64,000 nt of DNA from positions 41,884 through 105,883 of the forward strand of contig VGXG01000002.1 in NCBI GenBank assembly GCA_016873395.1. Reading direction: 5' to 3'. This document shows positions 9,099 through 18,792 of the stretch, piece by piece. Position 1 is the first letter of the stretch. Each line of letters begins with the position of its first letter. Below the pieces are notes generated by a model. The model was given only the letters and a program-made list of their open reading frames with translations. It was not told where the DNA came from and did no database searches. The translations under genes and the position numbers were made by a program. The DNA comes from Nitrospira sp. (GTDB lineage: Bacteria; Nitrospirota; Nitrospiria; Nitrospirales; Nitrospiraceae).

Positions 9099-9569
9099 CT
9101 AATTCCGAGAAGACGGCAAGGTTGGTGATTTAGCCTTACTTTCAGCGGGCAATGACGAGTCGGCAGGAAAGAGACTTGATGTTGGCGAGACCGGTTCAGG
9201 CGGCACAGGCTGCCAGACATACTCAGGTGTGAACAACGGTTGGTAATGGAACGGAATCGGAAACGGGAAGGTGAGCACTTCGTAGGCGCCCCCGACAGTC
9301 CGCGCCACAAACCAGCCGAGCCCGTCGATCGGCCCGCGGATCGCGCCGGTCAGCCAGCCTTCATTCTGTCCCACCAGATAGATCTGTTTGGGAAATTCAA
9401 CCCAGCCGGTGGCAAAGTTGGCCGCCCCGCGCAGGAGCTTCGTGCCGATCTGAGAGACAGTTGATGGCTCTTCAGCCACTTGCCTCACCGGCGAACGTTC
9501 GCCGGCCCAGGCCGGCGCTCCGCTCCACAGCAGGAAGCTGATGATAATCACCGCCGTCTGGTTGCCCAT
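9099..9569 (-). CDS. Exosortase-system-associated protein, TIGR04073 type
   Basis: A secreted protein of about 156 residues. An N-terminal signal peptide (TAVIIISFLLWSGAPAWA) is followed by a conserved core: KLLRGAANFATGW, FPKQIYLVGQ, GAIRGPIDGLGWFVARTVGGAYEVLTFPFPIP. This matches the TIGR04073 family, found in exosortase-bearing bacteria. The tail is Pro/Ser-rich. I chose ATG at 9569, preceded by GGGGAAAG, over an upstream ATG without a ribosome site. The molecular role is unknown. It is convergent with def and divergent from lnt. Confidence 0.8.
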   Translation of the reverse strand: MGNQTAVIIISFLLWSGAPAWAGERSPVRQVAEEPSTVSQIGTKLLRGAANFATGWVEFPKQIYLVGQNEGWLTGAIRGPIDGLGWFVARTVGGAYEVLTFPFPIPFHYQPLFTPEYVWQPVPPEPVSPTSSLFPADSSLPAESKAKSPTLPSSRN

Positions 9570-9670
9570 GCGACTTTCCCCGTCCCAATAATCGGCCGCC
9601 ATCATAGCCTAGTGCTCGGCAAACTGCCAGCCTTGAAACTGCGCCATCGTTCCGATATGGTACGCCGCCG

Positions 9671-11290
9671 ATGCTACGGGATCGCACGACACTCCAGGCC
9701 AGTCTTGCCGCGCTGACCGGTTTCCTCTATCCCCTCTGCTTTCCCGATTTTGACCAAGGCTGGCTGGCCTGGGTTGTCCTGCTTCCGCTCCACCTAGCGA
9801 TCGGAGGGACGGCCACAAGGCGGGCCTTTTGTCTCGGCTGGCTCGCAGGCCTGCTCGCCTTTGCCGGGGTCATGTTCTGGGTGGTCACAGCCATGCACCT
9901 CTACGGCAAGGTGCCTGTAGCCATCAGTTATGCCCTCATGTTGCTGCTGGCGACCTACCTCGGTCTTTTTGTGGCGCTTTATGCAGCGGGCTTCGCCTGG
10001 CTGCGGAAATTCGTTCCGCCTTACGCCTTCCTCGGAGCCCCATTCCTCTGGGTCACGCTGGAATGGCTCCGCACCTATCTGTTCTCAGGGCTGCCCTGGG
10101 ACCTCTTGGGCTATTCGCAATATCAATGGCTGCCGGTAATCCAGGTAGCGGACCACACGGGAGTCTATGGGATCTCGTTCCTGGTCGTGCTTGTCAACGT
10201 CGCTCTGGCTGACGTGGGACAATGGAGCCTTGCGCGCTTTCGACAATCGTCCCACGAAAAGCCAACCGCGCCGTTCCCTTGGCTCACACCCACGACTGCC
10301 ACGCTGGCCATTGCCGTGACGCTCTGGTACGGACAGGCTCAGCTCAAGGAGCATCCCTCAACTTCGTCCACCTCCTCCATCACAATCGGCTTGGTGCAGG
10401 CCAACATCGACCAGGCACACAAGTGGGATGCCGCCTACCGCCGCGAGACGCTGGACCGCTACCAGCGGCTGACCGAGCGGGCGGCTTCTGGCGTCGATCT
10501 CCTCATCTGGCCCGAAGCAGCCACGCCTTTCCTGTTCGAGCGGGAACCGGACTACAGCCGCGAAGTCCTGCGGCTGGTCGAGGCTCATCACGTTCCCCTC
10601 CTCTTCGGCAGCCCCGCGCTCCGCCACTACCCAACCGGCCATCCCTACTTGCTGAACAGCGCCTATCTGCTGGCCCAGGACGGCAAGCTGCACGGCCGTT
10701 ACGACAAGCAACACCTGGTTCCGTTCGGCGAGTACATCCCCTTGAAGTCATCCCTGTTATTTTTTCTGGACAAGCTGGTGGAAGGGATCGGCGACTTTGA
10801 AGCAGGGACCACCGCGACCCTGCTCTCGGTCCCGGAGAAACCGGGTACGCCGACTGCCGCCCCTGCGGGAGGACCAGCGCCCCGCTTCGGGGTCGTCATC
10901 TGCTACGAAGTGATCTTCCCCAACCTGGTGCGCGAGTTCGTGGCCGGCGGCGCGGAGTTCATGGTCACGATCACCAACGACGCCTGGTTCGGCGCCTCGG
11001 TCGCCCCCTTTCAGCACTTCGGGATGGTGGTCCTCCGGGCCGTGGAAAACCGGCGGGCCTTCGCCCGTGCCGCCAACACCGGCATCTCCGGCTTCATCGA
11101 CTCGCAGGGTCGTATCTTGTCGGCCACCCCGATCTTCGAAGAGCGGGCTGTCACCGGGGCCATTCCCATCGAACGAATGGTCACCTTTTACACCAGCTAT
11201 GGTGATGTCTTTGCGTACGCCTGTGTTATAATCACCGGGCTTTTGGCCGTCATTGCGGTCCGACGGCGGAAGCCCAAGTCACGAAGCTAG
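9671..11290 (+). CDS. lnt: Apolipoprotein N-acyltransferase
   Basis: A 539-residue inner-membrane enzyme that adds the third acyl chain to lipoproteins. Several N-terminal membrane helices (about 1-220) are followed by a periplasmic nitrilase-type domain. The expected Glu-Lys-Cys triad is visible: WPEAA near residue 280, KQHLVPFGEY near 346 and ICYEVIFP near 411. A final membrane helix closes the protein. It works in the same lipoprotein pathway as lolC/E and lolD a few kilobases downstream. prfB begins 17 bp after its stop, so the two may be cotranscribed. Confidence 0.95.
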   Translation: MLRDRTTLQASLAALTGFLYPLCFPDFDQGWLAWVVLLPLHLAIGGTATRRAFCLGWLAGLLAFAGVMFWVVTAMHLYGKVPVAISYALMLLLATYLGLFVALYAAGFAWLRKFVPPYAFLGAPFLWVTLEWLRTYLFSGLPWDLLGYSQYQWLPVIQVADHTGVYGISFLVVLVNVALADVGQWSLARFRQSSHEKPTAPFPWLTPTTATLAIAVTLWYGQAQLKEHPSTSSTSSITIGLVQANIDQAHKWDAAYRRETLDRYQRLTERAASGVDLLIWPEAATPFLFEREPDYSREVLRLVEAHHVPLLFGSPALRHYPTGHPYLLNSAYLLAQDGKLHGRYDKQHLVPFGEYIPLKSSLLFFLDKLVEGIGDFEAGTTATLLSVPEKPGTPTAAPAGGPAPRFGVVICYEVIFPNLVREFVAGGAEFMVTITNDAWFGASVAPFQHFGMVVLRAVENRRAFARAANTGISGFIDSQGRILSATPIFEERAVTGAIPIERMVTFYTSYGDVFAYACVIITGLLAVIAVRRRKPKSRS

Positions 11291-11307
11291 AGGCGAGTGG
11301 AGGCATC

Positions 11308-12445
11308 ATGCTGGACGAACTGAAAGTACGGGTGAAAACGATCAGTGAGCAGGTCAGCGAACTTCGGGGGCATCTTTGACCTTCCCCACCTGACATCCGA
11401 ACTCCAAGACCTGGAACGGGCGACCGGACAACCGGACTTCTGGAAAGACCCCCAGGCTGCCGCCCGCGTCAGCCGCAAGAAAGCCGCTCTTGAGCGGGAG
11501 CTCAAGCGCTGGGCCGATGTCGAGCGTCAGCAGGAAGACTTGCGCGCCCTGATCGAGCTGGCCGAGGAGGGTCAGGACGCATCCATGGAACGTGAGCTGG
11601 CGCAGGAGCTGCCCCGGTTCGAGGCCGCAGTCCATCAATTGCGGGTCGAGCTGCTTCTGTCCGGAGAGCACGACGGCAGCAACGCCATCCTGGCTATCCA
11701 TCCGGGAGCCGGCGGGACCGAATCGCAGGACTGGGCCCAGATGCTGCTCCGCATGTACGTGCGCTGGGCGGAACGGAAGGGCTATAAGGTGGAGACCTTG
11801 GACCTTCAAGCGGGCGACGAGGCCGGCATCAAGAGCGCGACCCTGTCCATCGCCGGGCCCTATAGCTACGGCTACCTCAAGGCCGAAGCCGGCGTGCACC
11901 GGCTGGTCCGGATCTCCCCCTTCGACGCGAACAAGCGGCGCCACACATCGTTTGCCTCGGTCTTTGTCTATCCGGAGCTGGAGGACGACGCCGAACTGGC
12001 GATCAACGAGAACGATCTCAAGATCGACACCTTCCGGGCCGGCGGGGCCGGCGGGCAGAACGTCAACAAGGTGGAGACGGCCATCCGCATCACCCATCTG
12101 CCGACCGGCATCGTGGTCCAGTGCCAGAACGAGCGCTCACAACTGCAGAACAAGAACGGCGCGATGAAAATTCTGAAGGCGCGTCTCTACGAGGTGGAGC
12201 AGCAGAAGAAGGAAGCCCAGTTCCAGTCCATAGTCGGCGAAAAAAAGGAGATCGGCTTCGGGAGCCAGATCCGCTCCTACGTCTTCCAGCCCTACCAGAT
12301 GGTGAAGGACCATCGGACGGACCATGAAATAGGCGACATCAACTCGGTCATGGACGGCGAGATCGACGACTTCATCGAAGCGTATTTGAAACAGCAGATG
12401 GCGAAAATGTCGGCGAGAGGCGAGGGGCAAGGGGCGAGGGGGTAA
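11308..12445 (+). CDS. prfB: Peptide chain release factor 2, with programmed +1 frameshift
   Basis: RF2, reading UGA and UAA stop codons. The true start is ATG at 11308. The first 23 codons end ...LRGHL and meet an in-frame TGA at 11377-11379; translation resumes one base later with GAC at 11378. The joined product is about 378 residues (11308-11376 plus 11378-12445). GGAGGQ, the peptidyl-tRNA hydrolysis motif, is near residue 247, and the RF2-specific SPF tripeptide occurs in [11 protein letters not shown]. The last residues ([11 protein letters not shown]) are encoded by intergenic heptad repeats, so the C-terminal tail is unusual. Confidence 0.96.
11361..11380 (+). promoter_or_regulatory. 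prfB autoregulatory frameshift site
   Basis: CTT CGG GGG CAT CTT TGA C combines a Shine-Dalgarno-like GGGGG three bases upstream of the slippery CTT with a UGA followed by C. This nearly matches the well-known Escherichia coli RF2 site. When RF2 is scarce the ribosome slips +1 at CTT and makes full-length protein, so RF2 controls its own level. Confidence 0.95.
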
Positions 12446-12492
12446 ACCAGAGAACTTGCAGGCCGCTAGCCTCTAGCCACTTGCCTCTTGCC
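12412..12492. repeat. Heptad inverted repeat (unit GGCGAGG)
   Basis: The left arm is GGCGAGA, GGCGAGG, GGCAAGG, GGCGAGG. The right arm is CGCTAGC, CTCTAGC, CACTTGC, CTCTTGC. The prfB reading frame runs through the left arm and stops in the loop (TAA at 12443). lysS begins 11 bases after the right arm. Confidence 0.85.
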
Positions 12493-12502
12493 AGTGTGAA
12501 GC

Positions 12503-13987
12503 ATGGATGACCTGAACGACCAGCGCCAGCAGCGGATCAAGAAGCTGGACCTCCTCCGCGACTTGCAGGTCCAGCCCTACGGGACCAGGTTCGAGGCGAC
12601 GGACCGGGCCGGGCAGTTGAACCGCCTGCACGGGAACAAGTCCAAGGACGAGCTGGAGCGGGAGCCGATCCGCTGCCGGCTTGCCGGACGGATCGTCGCG
12701 CTGCGCCGGTTCGGCAAGGCCGCCTTCGCCGTGCTCCAGGACGGAGCGGACCGGCTCCAGGTCTACCTGAAAAAAGACCGTTTGGGCGACCGATCCTACG
12801 GGGTCTGCGAGCAGTTGGACCTGGGCGACTGGATCGGCGTGTCCGGACACCTGTTCCGGACCAAGACCAACGAGCTCACGGTTGAGATCGTCGAGCTGAC
12901 GTTCCTCAGCAAGGCGCTGCGGCCTCTCCCGGAGAAGTGGCACGGACTCACGGACGTGGAGACCCGCTACCGCCAACGCTACGTGGACCTGATCGCCAAC
13001 CCCTCCGTGCACGAAATCTTCGTCACCCGCAGCCGCATCATCGCCGGCATCCGTTCCTTCCTGATCGAGAAGGGCTTCCTGGAAGTGGAGACGCCGATGA
13101 TGCAGCCGATCCCCGGCGGCGCCACGGCCCGCCCCTTCGTCACCCACCACAATGCGCTGGGGACGGACCTCTATCTGCGGGTCGCGCCGGAACTGTACTT
13201 AAAGCGGCTGATCGTAGGCGGGTTTCCCCGCGTCTTCGAGATCAACCGGAATTTCCGGAACGAGGGGATCTCCACCATCCACAATCCCGAGTTCACGATG
13301 CTGGAGTTCTACGTGGCCTATGCGGACTACAACGACCTGATCGCGTTGACCGAGGAACTGTTCAGCAGGCTCGCGCAGGAAGTGCTGGGGAAAACCACGA
13401 TCGAGTACCAGGGCAAGCAGATCAACCTGGCTTCCCCCTGGCGCCGCTGGTCCTACCGGCAGGCGATCCTGGAGGTCAACAAGCTTGATGCGTCGGTCGT
13501 GCAGGACCGAACGGCGGCGCTGGAGGCGGCGAAGAAACTGGGCGTGGAAGTGGATCCGAAAGACGGGCTCGTGCTCATCCTCAACGAGATCTTCCAGGAG
13601 ACCGTCGAGTCCAACCTGATTCAACCGACCTTCATCACCGACTATCCCATCGAGATCTCGCCGCTGGCCCGCCGGAAGGATGCAGACCCATCCCTCACCG
13701 ACCGGTTCGAGCTCTACATCGCCGGACGGGAGATCGCCAACGCCTTCTCCGAGTTGAACGACCCGCTGGATCAGCGCCGGCGCTTCGAGACGCAGGCGGC
13801 CCAGCGTGAGGCGGGCGACGAAGAAGCCCACTATCTGGACGAAGACTTCCTGCGCGCGCTCGAACATGGGATGCCGCCGACCGCCGGCGAAGGCATCGGC
13901 ATCGACCGGGTCGTGATGCTCTTCACCGACCAGGCCTCGATCCGAGACGTGATCTTGTTTCCCCAACTGCGCCCGGAGAAGTCATAG
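12503..13987 (+). CDS. lysS: Lysyl-tRNA synthetase, class II
   Basis: A 494-residue enzyme charging tRNA-Lys. An N-terminal OB-fold anticodon-binding domain (about 50-150) is followed by the class II catalytic core: motif 2 [20 protein letters not shown] and motif 3 [11 protein letters not shown] with the Arg-containing end. The length is normal. It begins with ATG at 12503, just after the heptad repeat that separates it from prfB. The prfB-lysS order is a common bacterial arrangement. The LolC/E gene follows after 13 bp. Confidence 0.97.
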   Translation: MDDLNDQRQQRIKKLDLLRDLQVQPYGTRFEATDRAGQLNRLHGNKSKDELEREPIRCRLAGRIVALRRFGKAAFAVLQDGADRLQVYLKKDRLGDRSYGVCEQLDLGDWIGVSGHLFRTKTNELTVEIVELTFLSKALRPLPEKWHGLTDVETRYRQRYVDLIANPSVHEIFVTRSRIIAGIRSFLIEKGFLEVETPMMQPIPGGATARPFVTHHNALGTDLYLRVAPELYLKRLIVGGFPRVFEINRNFRNEGISTIHNPEFTMLEFYVAYADYNDLIALTEELFSRLAQEVLGKTTIEYQGKQINLASPWRRWSYRQAILEVNKLDASVVQDRTAALEAAKKLGVEVDPKDGLVLILNEIFQETVESNLIQPTFITDYPIEISPLARRKDADPSLTDRFELYIAGREIANAFSELNDPLDQRRRFETQAAQREAGDEEAHYLDEDFLRALEHGMPPTAGEGIGIDRVVMLFTDQASIRDVILFPQLRPEKS

Positions 13988-14000
13988 AGGACATCGAACG

Positions 14001-15305
14001 GTGCAACTGCCCTACGAGATCTTCGTCGGCCTGCGGTATCTCCGGGCCAAACGCCGCCACCGGACTATTTCGCTGAACACCTTTGTGTCGGTCGCCGGCA
14101 TCACCCTGGGCGTGGCCGCCCTGATCGGGACGTTGGGCATCATGACCGGTTTCAAAGAGGACCTCCAGGCGAAGATTCTGGGCACGACCTCCCACATCGT
14201 CGTTCAGGACCGCTCCAAAGAGGGCATGGCCGGCTACGACGAGCTGACCGCACGCGTCGAGCAGGCGCCCCACGTCCTGGCCGCCACCCCCTTCGTCTTC
14301 CGCCAGGTGCTGCTGACCTCGGCATCGGCCGTCCAGGGCATCGTGTTGCGCGGGATCGACCAGCAGAGGGAACGTAGGGTCACTGAACTGGCCAGGAACA
14401 TCCGATCCGGCAATCTGGAGGACCTTGATCGTTCGGCGATCCAAGCCGGCGCCTCTTCACCCGATCCATCCGTCCCCGGCGCTCCACCCGAGTCGACGGT
14501 CCAGCCGACCCATCCCGGCATCATCCTGGGAAGAGAACTGTCCATGCGCTTGGGTGCCTTTGTCGGCGACTCGGTGAATGTGGTCTCGCCGGTCGGCCCG
14601 TCCAACTCCATCGGAGCCCTGACCATGACCCCGAAAATCCGCACCTTCACGGTCGTCGCGGTGTTCGAGTCCGGGATGTACGAGTATGACTCGTCCCTGG
14701 CCTATATCTCGCTCGGCGAGGCTCAGAAATTTTTTAACATGGGGACCACCGTGACCGGGATCGAAGTGAAGGTGGACAACATCTTCCAGGCAGCCGAGAT
14801 CGCCCGGACGATCGAGCAGGCTTTGGGCTTCCCCTATTGGGCCAGAGACTGGATGCAGCTCAACAAGAACCTCTTCTCTGCGCTGAAACTGGAAAAGACC
14901 ATGATGTTCCTGCTGCTGGTGCTCATCACGATCGTCGCCTCCTTCAACATCGTCAGCACTCTGACCATGATCGTGAACGAGAAACAACGGGAAATCGCGA
15001 TCCTCAAGGCCATGGGCGCCACCAGACAGGCCATCATGCGCATCTTCATGCTGAACGGGCTCATTATCGGATTGACCGGGACCGTGATCGGCATCCCGCT
15101 GGGCTATGCCTTTCTCTGGCTGATCGAGACCTACTGGACCTTCGACCCGACCGTCTATTACATCACCCACATCCCGGTCCACGTGCAGGCCCTGGACGTA
15201 ATCCTGGTCTCGTTCTCGGCGATCCTGATTTGCTTCGCCGCCACCCTCTACCCGTCCCGGCAAGCGGCCAAACTGGACCCGGCTGCCGCGCTTCGGTATG
15301 AGTGA
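14001..15305 (+). CDS. lolC: Lipoprotein-releasing ABC transporter permease, LolC/LolE family
   Basis: A 434-residue inner-membrane permease that hands mature lipoproteins to the periplasmic carrier. It has one N-terminal membrane helix (about 20-50), a large periplasmic MacB-like domain, and three C-terminal helices (about 290-420). KAMGATRQAIMRIF is the cytoplasmic coupling region of the FtsX/MacB superfamily. It starts with GTG at 14001 and overlaps lolD by 8 bp. Only one permease gene is present, so the complex may use two copies of it, as in organisms with a single LolC/E (LolF-type) protein. Confidence 0.92.
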   Translation: MQLPYEIFVGLRYLRAKRRHRTISLNTFVSVAGITLGVAALIGTLGIMTGFKEDLQAKILGTTSHIVVQDRSKEGMAGYDELTARVEQAPHVLAATPFVFRQVLLTSASAVQGIVLRGIDQQRERRVTELARNIRSGNLEDLDRSAIQAGASSPDPSVPGAPPESTVQPTHPGIILGRELSMRLGAFVGDSVNVVSPVGPSNSIGALTMTPKIRTFTVVAVFESGMYEYDSSLAYISLGEAQKFFNMGTTVTGIEVKVDNIFQAAEIARTIEQALGFPYWARDWMQLNKNLFSALKLEKTMMFLLLVLITIVASFNIVSTLTMIVNEKQREIAILKAMGATRQAIMRIFMLNGLIIGLTGTVIGIPLGYAFLWLIETYWTFDPTVYYITHIPVHVQALDVILVSFSAILICFAATLYPSRQAAKLDPAAALRYE

Positions 15306-15996
15306 CAGCAATATGACTGACCAGCCTCTGGTCCGGGTGCTGGACCTCCACAAATCCTTCCCCATGGGCGGAAGCGACGTGACGGCCATCCGAGGCGTCC
15401 GGTTCGACCTTGCGCGAGGCGAGTTGCTGGCGATCGTCGGAGCCTCCGGCGCCGGGAAAAGCACGCTGCTACAGATCATCGGGACGCTGGACCGCCCCAC
15501 CGGCGGCACGGTGCTGTTCGAGGGCAGCGACCTGTTCAAACTCTCGGAACAGGCCCAAGCCGAGTTCCGCAACAAGCGGGTCGGGTTCGTCTTTCAGTTT
15601 CATCACCTGCTCCCCGAATTCACCGCGCTGGAGAACGCCTGCCTACCCGCCTTCATCCAGAACCGACCCCGCGACCAGGCTCTGGCGGAGGCCGAAGCGC
15701 TGTTGAAGGACGTGGGGCTGGAGCATCGGCTGAGGCACAAGCCGGGTGAGCTCTCCGGCGGCGAGCAGCAGCGGGTGGCGGTGGCGCGGGCCCTGATGCA
15801 GAACCCGGACCTGGTGTTAGCAGACGAGCCGACCGGCAACCTGGACACCCATACGGGCGAGGCCCTCTTTACCCTCCTGCGGAAGCTGAACCGGGAGCGC
15901 GGCATTACCTTCGTGATCGTCACCCACAACGACAAACTGTCCGCCCAGGCCGACCGCATCCTCCGCATGGAGGACGGGATGATCGCCAATTCATGA
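15298..15996 (+). CDS. lolD: Lipoprotein-releasing ABC transporter ATPase
   Basis: A 232-residue ABC ATPase. Walker A GASGAGKST is near residue 50, the signature LSGGEQQRVAVARAL near 152 and Walker B LVLADEPTGNLD near 172. The overlapping upstream LolC/E gene and the LolD-type sequence (FQFHHLLPEFTALEN) identify it as the energy unit for lipoprotein release from the inner membrane. A fragment of an outer-membrane protein gene follows directly. Confidence 0.94.
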   Translation: MSDSNMTDQPLVRVLDLHKSFPMGGSDVTAIRGVRFDLARGELLAIVGASGAGKSTLLQIIGTLDRPTGGTVLFEGSDLFKLSEQAQAEFRNKRVGFVFQFHHLLPEFTALENACLPAFIQNRPRDQALAEAEALLKDVGLEHRLRHKPGELSGGEQQRVAVARALMQNPDLVLADEPTGNLDTHTGEALFTLLRKLNRERGITFVIVTHNDKLSAQADRILRMEDGMIANS

Positions 15997-16186
15997 GTCT
16001 CGCCACCGCCTGATCCTCTCACTGCAGGGCGGCGCGATCAAAAACGTCGCTGACGCCAAGTTCATCATGACTCCGATCGCCGGGTTCGGCTTGAAATTCG
16101 GCGCGTTCACGTTCGATCTCGGCGCGGGGTACGACTTCCAGTTGAACCAGGGGCTCGGTTCCTTCTCGCTGGGCTTGACGTTCTGA
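15995..16186 (+). pseudogene. 3' remnant of an outer-membrane beta-barrel gene
   Basis: Immediately after lolD a frame without its own good start reads SLQGGAIKNV..., then alternating strands such as GFGLKFGAFTFDLGAGYDF, and ends ...LGSFSLGLTF and TGA. Alternating aromatic/polar residues with a terminal Phe are typical of the last strands of an outer-membrane barrel. About 60 codons remain and the 5' part is missing, so I read it as a decayed or deleted gene. It could also be translated by readthrough coupling, which the sequence does not show. Confidence 0.6.
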
Positions 16187-16215
16187 GGAAGGTCGGCGGG
16201 AGGACGGTCGGCTCG

Positions 16216-18705
16216 TCAGGTGGAAGGGTGCACACGCATATAGACCTTGCTCTCGATGAAGATCTTCAGGAGGTCGTTGTCCACCTTCCCGTGCTTCATC
16301 TCGTCCTCCAGGATGGCCAGAGCCTTGGGGATCGGCACAGCCGCCTTGTAGGGCCGGTCCGCGGCGGTCAAGGCGTCGTAGATGTCGCTGATCGTCATCA
16401 TCCGCGTCTGGACCGGGATGATATCGCCGGGCACCTTCCGCGGATACCCGCTCCCGTCCAGTTTTTCATGGTGGCCGTAGGCGATGGTGGGGATGTTTTT
16501 CAGCGACTTGGTCCAGGGGATCGTGGACAGGAACCGATAGGTATGGGTCACGTGGCTCTCGATCTCCAGCCGCTCGTCCGTGGTCAGGCTTCCTTTGGGA
16601 ATGGACAGCGTCATCAGCTCCTGTTGTGTCAGAACGGCCTGCGGACCGCTAAAGTGGTCGAAGTTCAGTTGGGCGATCTCGTGCAAGCGCTCGAACCCAC
16701 CTGTCGCTAAGACCGCCGGCTTGTTGCAGGCCAGGATGAACTCCAGAATGCCGTCCGTCTCCGCGATCTGGCGTGCCAGGTCCTCGTCGATTTCCGCAAC
16801 CAGTTCCGCGGTCGCAGCCCGGTCTCCGGACATGAGGATCTCCGTTTTCTTGCGGAGCGCCTTGACTTCCAGCGTGCGCTTGATGAAATCGAACCGCGCC
16901 TTGAGCTTCGTGAGGTCTTCCGGAAACAGTTTGTCGGCCTTCACGAGCACGTGCTCGCGCACCCCGACCTTGCCGAAGTCGTGGAGCACGGCCGCGTACC
17001 GCATCTCCTTCATCTGGTCGAAGTCGAACGTGAGGCCGGCGTAGGGCCCGAAATCCACACGGTCCACGATCTCGGCCAAATCGCAGGTCAGGGTGGCCAC
17101 ACGGCCGCTGTGACCGCTGGTGGTCGGGTCCCGGCTTTCGATCGCGAGCACGCTGGCTGAGATAAACCCCTCGAACAGCCGGTTGATCTCCTCGTAGAGG
17201 TTGGCGTTCTCAATCGCGATGCCGACCTGGTTCCCCAGACTCATGAAATCTTGCAGGTCCTCTTCCATGAACAGGCCTCCGCCCTTTTTATTGATGGCCT
17301 GCAACACGCCCAGGAGCTTGTCCTTCGCTTTGATCGGCACGCAGACCATGTTGCGGGTGCGGAAGCCGCTCTTCTTGTCCGCTTCCGGATTGAACCGCGG
17401 ATCGCTGTAACAATCATTGATGACTTCCGGCTGGCCGGTCTTCGCGACGTAGCCCGCAATCCCCTGCCCCACCTTCAGCCTGATCTGCCGGACCCCCTCG
17501 CCCTTCTCCCCCAGCGCGACTTCGAAGTAAAGCTCTTGGGCCGCTTCATCGAGGAGGAGCATGGACCCGGCTTCCGCCTCCATGATGAAGGTAATGGCCT
17601 CGATCGCCCGCTTCCTGATCTCGGCTTGGTTCAGACTGGAGTTCAGAACCCTGCTCACCTCCTGGAGCTTTCCCAGCCGCGTGATCTTCTCCTGATGGCT
17701 CCGGAACAGACGGACGTTCTCGAGCGCAATCGCCACCTGGTTGGCCAAGCTGCCGAATTCCACCAGATCCCAGTTGCTGAACAGTTTCCCGCCGCGCTTG
17801 TTGACCGCCTCCACTACCCCCAGGGTCCTGTTGCGCGCCCGGACCGGGACCGCCAGGATGGTCCGGGTGGTGAATCCCGTATGGCGATCCACCTCGCTGG
17901 CCACGCGAGAATCATGTTGCGCATCGTTCACGATGATCGGCTGGCCGGTCTTGGCCACCAGCCCGGCGATGCCTTCTCCATATTCGATCCGCACCCCCTT
18001 CAGCAGCGCGTTTTTTTCGCCCACCGCGACGTCGAACACGAGAGCGCCGCCGTCCCCGGTCAACAACAAGAGAGCGCCGGCCTCGGCATCCACCAGGTTG
18101 GTGGCGGCCTCTATCGCCCGCTGCAGCGCTTCGTGCTCGTCCAGTGAGGAATTCAGAATTTCGCTGACTTCTTCGAGCTGCTTGATGCGCACGATTTTTT
18201 GCGCGTATTTTTGCGCCAGCCTGGAGTGATCCAACCCCACGGCGAGCCGGGACGCCACAAAATCCATCACCCCCCCGACTCCGTCACCGCCTGCCTTGTC
18301 GGCGGGCAAGCCCTCTACGAGCAAGACGCCTTCCAGGTGTTTCCCGCGTTTCAGCGAGTAGGCGAGCACGTTCGCGGCTCTGGCTTGGCTACTCTCCCGC
18401 ACCACCTGCGCGACGATTTGCTCCCGCTCCTCGGGGGACAATACGCCACCCGCGCCGTGGGCCGCGACACAGCGCAAGGTCCCGGTCTGCTCATCCTGAA
18501 GGTAGATCGAAGCCCCTTGCGCCTCGGTCATCTCGAGAAACACTTGGAGCGCGGCTTCGGCCAGCCTCTCCGGAGCCAAGACATTGTTGACCGACGACGT
18601 GATGGTCTCCAGCAGTTGCCGCTCGATTTTCTCGGTAATGAAAGGGGGGAGGATCGAGGACGTCTTGTCAGCGGTGGGAATCTTGGGAGCCTTGGCGGAA
18701 GACAA
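16216..18705 (-). CDS. Multi-GAF sensor with C-terminal HD-GYP domain
   Basis: An 829-residue signalling protein. Three GAF-type sensory modules (about 30-165, 190-345, 365-515) repeat the pattern GEGIAGLVAKTGQPIIVNDA and VGQGIAGYVAKTGQPEVIND. The C-terminal third carries an HD domain (LHDFGKVG) and HHEKLDGSGYP near residue 748, the defining motif of HD-GYP cyclic-di-GMP phosphodiesterases. It is therefore a probable c-di-GMP hydrolase controlled by small ligands or redox state, and cytosolic because no membrane helix is visible. The start appears to be TTG at 18705 without an obvious ribosome site, so the true start is uncertain. It lies downstream of trpA. Confidence 0.88.
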   Translation of the reverse strand: MSSAKAPKIPTADKTSSILPPFITEKIERQLLETITSSVNNVLAPERLAEAALQVFLEMTEAQGASIYLQDEQTGTLRCVAAHGAGGVLSPEEREQIVAQVVRESSQARAANVLAYSLKRGKHLEGVLLVEGLPADKAGGDGVGGVMDFVASRLAVGLDHSRLAQKYAQKIVRIKQLEEVSEILNSSLDEHEALQRAIEAATNLVDAEAGALLLLTGDGGALVFDVAVGEKNALLKGVRIEYGEGIAGLVAKTGQPIIVNDAQHDSRVASEVDRHTGFTTRTILAVPVRARNRTLGVVEAVNKRGGKLFSNWDLVEFGSLANQVAIALENVRLFRSHQEKITRLGKLQEVSRVLNSSLNQAEIRKRAIEAITFIMEAEAGSMLLLDEAAQELYFEVALGEKGEGVRQIRLKVGQGIAGYVAKTGQPEVINDCYSDPRFNPEADKKSGFRTRNMVCVPIKAKDKLLGVLQAINKKGGGLFMEEDLQDFMSLGNQVGIAIENANLYEEINRLFEGFISASVLAIESRDPTTSGHSGRVATLTCDLAEIVDRVDFGPYAGLTFDFDQMKEMRYAAVLHDFGKVGVREHVLVKADKLFPEDLTKLKARFDFIKRTLEVKALRKKTEILMSGDRAATAELVAEIDEDLARQIAETDGILEFILACNKPAVLATGGFERLHEIAQLNFDHFSGPQAVLTQQELMTLSIPKGSLTTDERLEIESHVTHTYRFLSTIPWTKSLKNIPTIAYGHHEKLDGSGYPRKVPGDIIPVQTRMMTISDIYDALTAADRPYKAAVPIPKALAILEDEMKHGKVDNDLLKIFIESKVYMRVHPST

Positions 18706-18792
18706 ATGGACGAGAACCGGACGTTCTGGGCGGGATACGACGGCCTTGCTTCCGACCTTTCTGTCGCCTCGGTGACGCCATGGCTCGTCGCC

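Noticed and set aside
14457..15575. Minus-strand frame of 372 codons opposite lolC/E and lolD
   Set aside because: The Asp/His/Gly-rich product has no family features, and the plus-strand genes fully explain the region.
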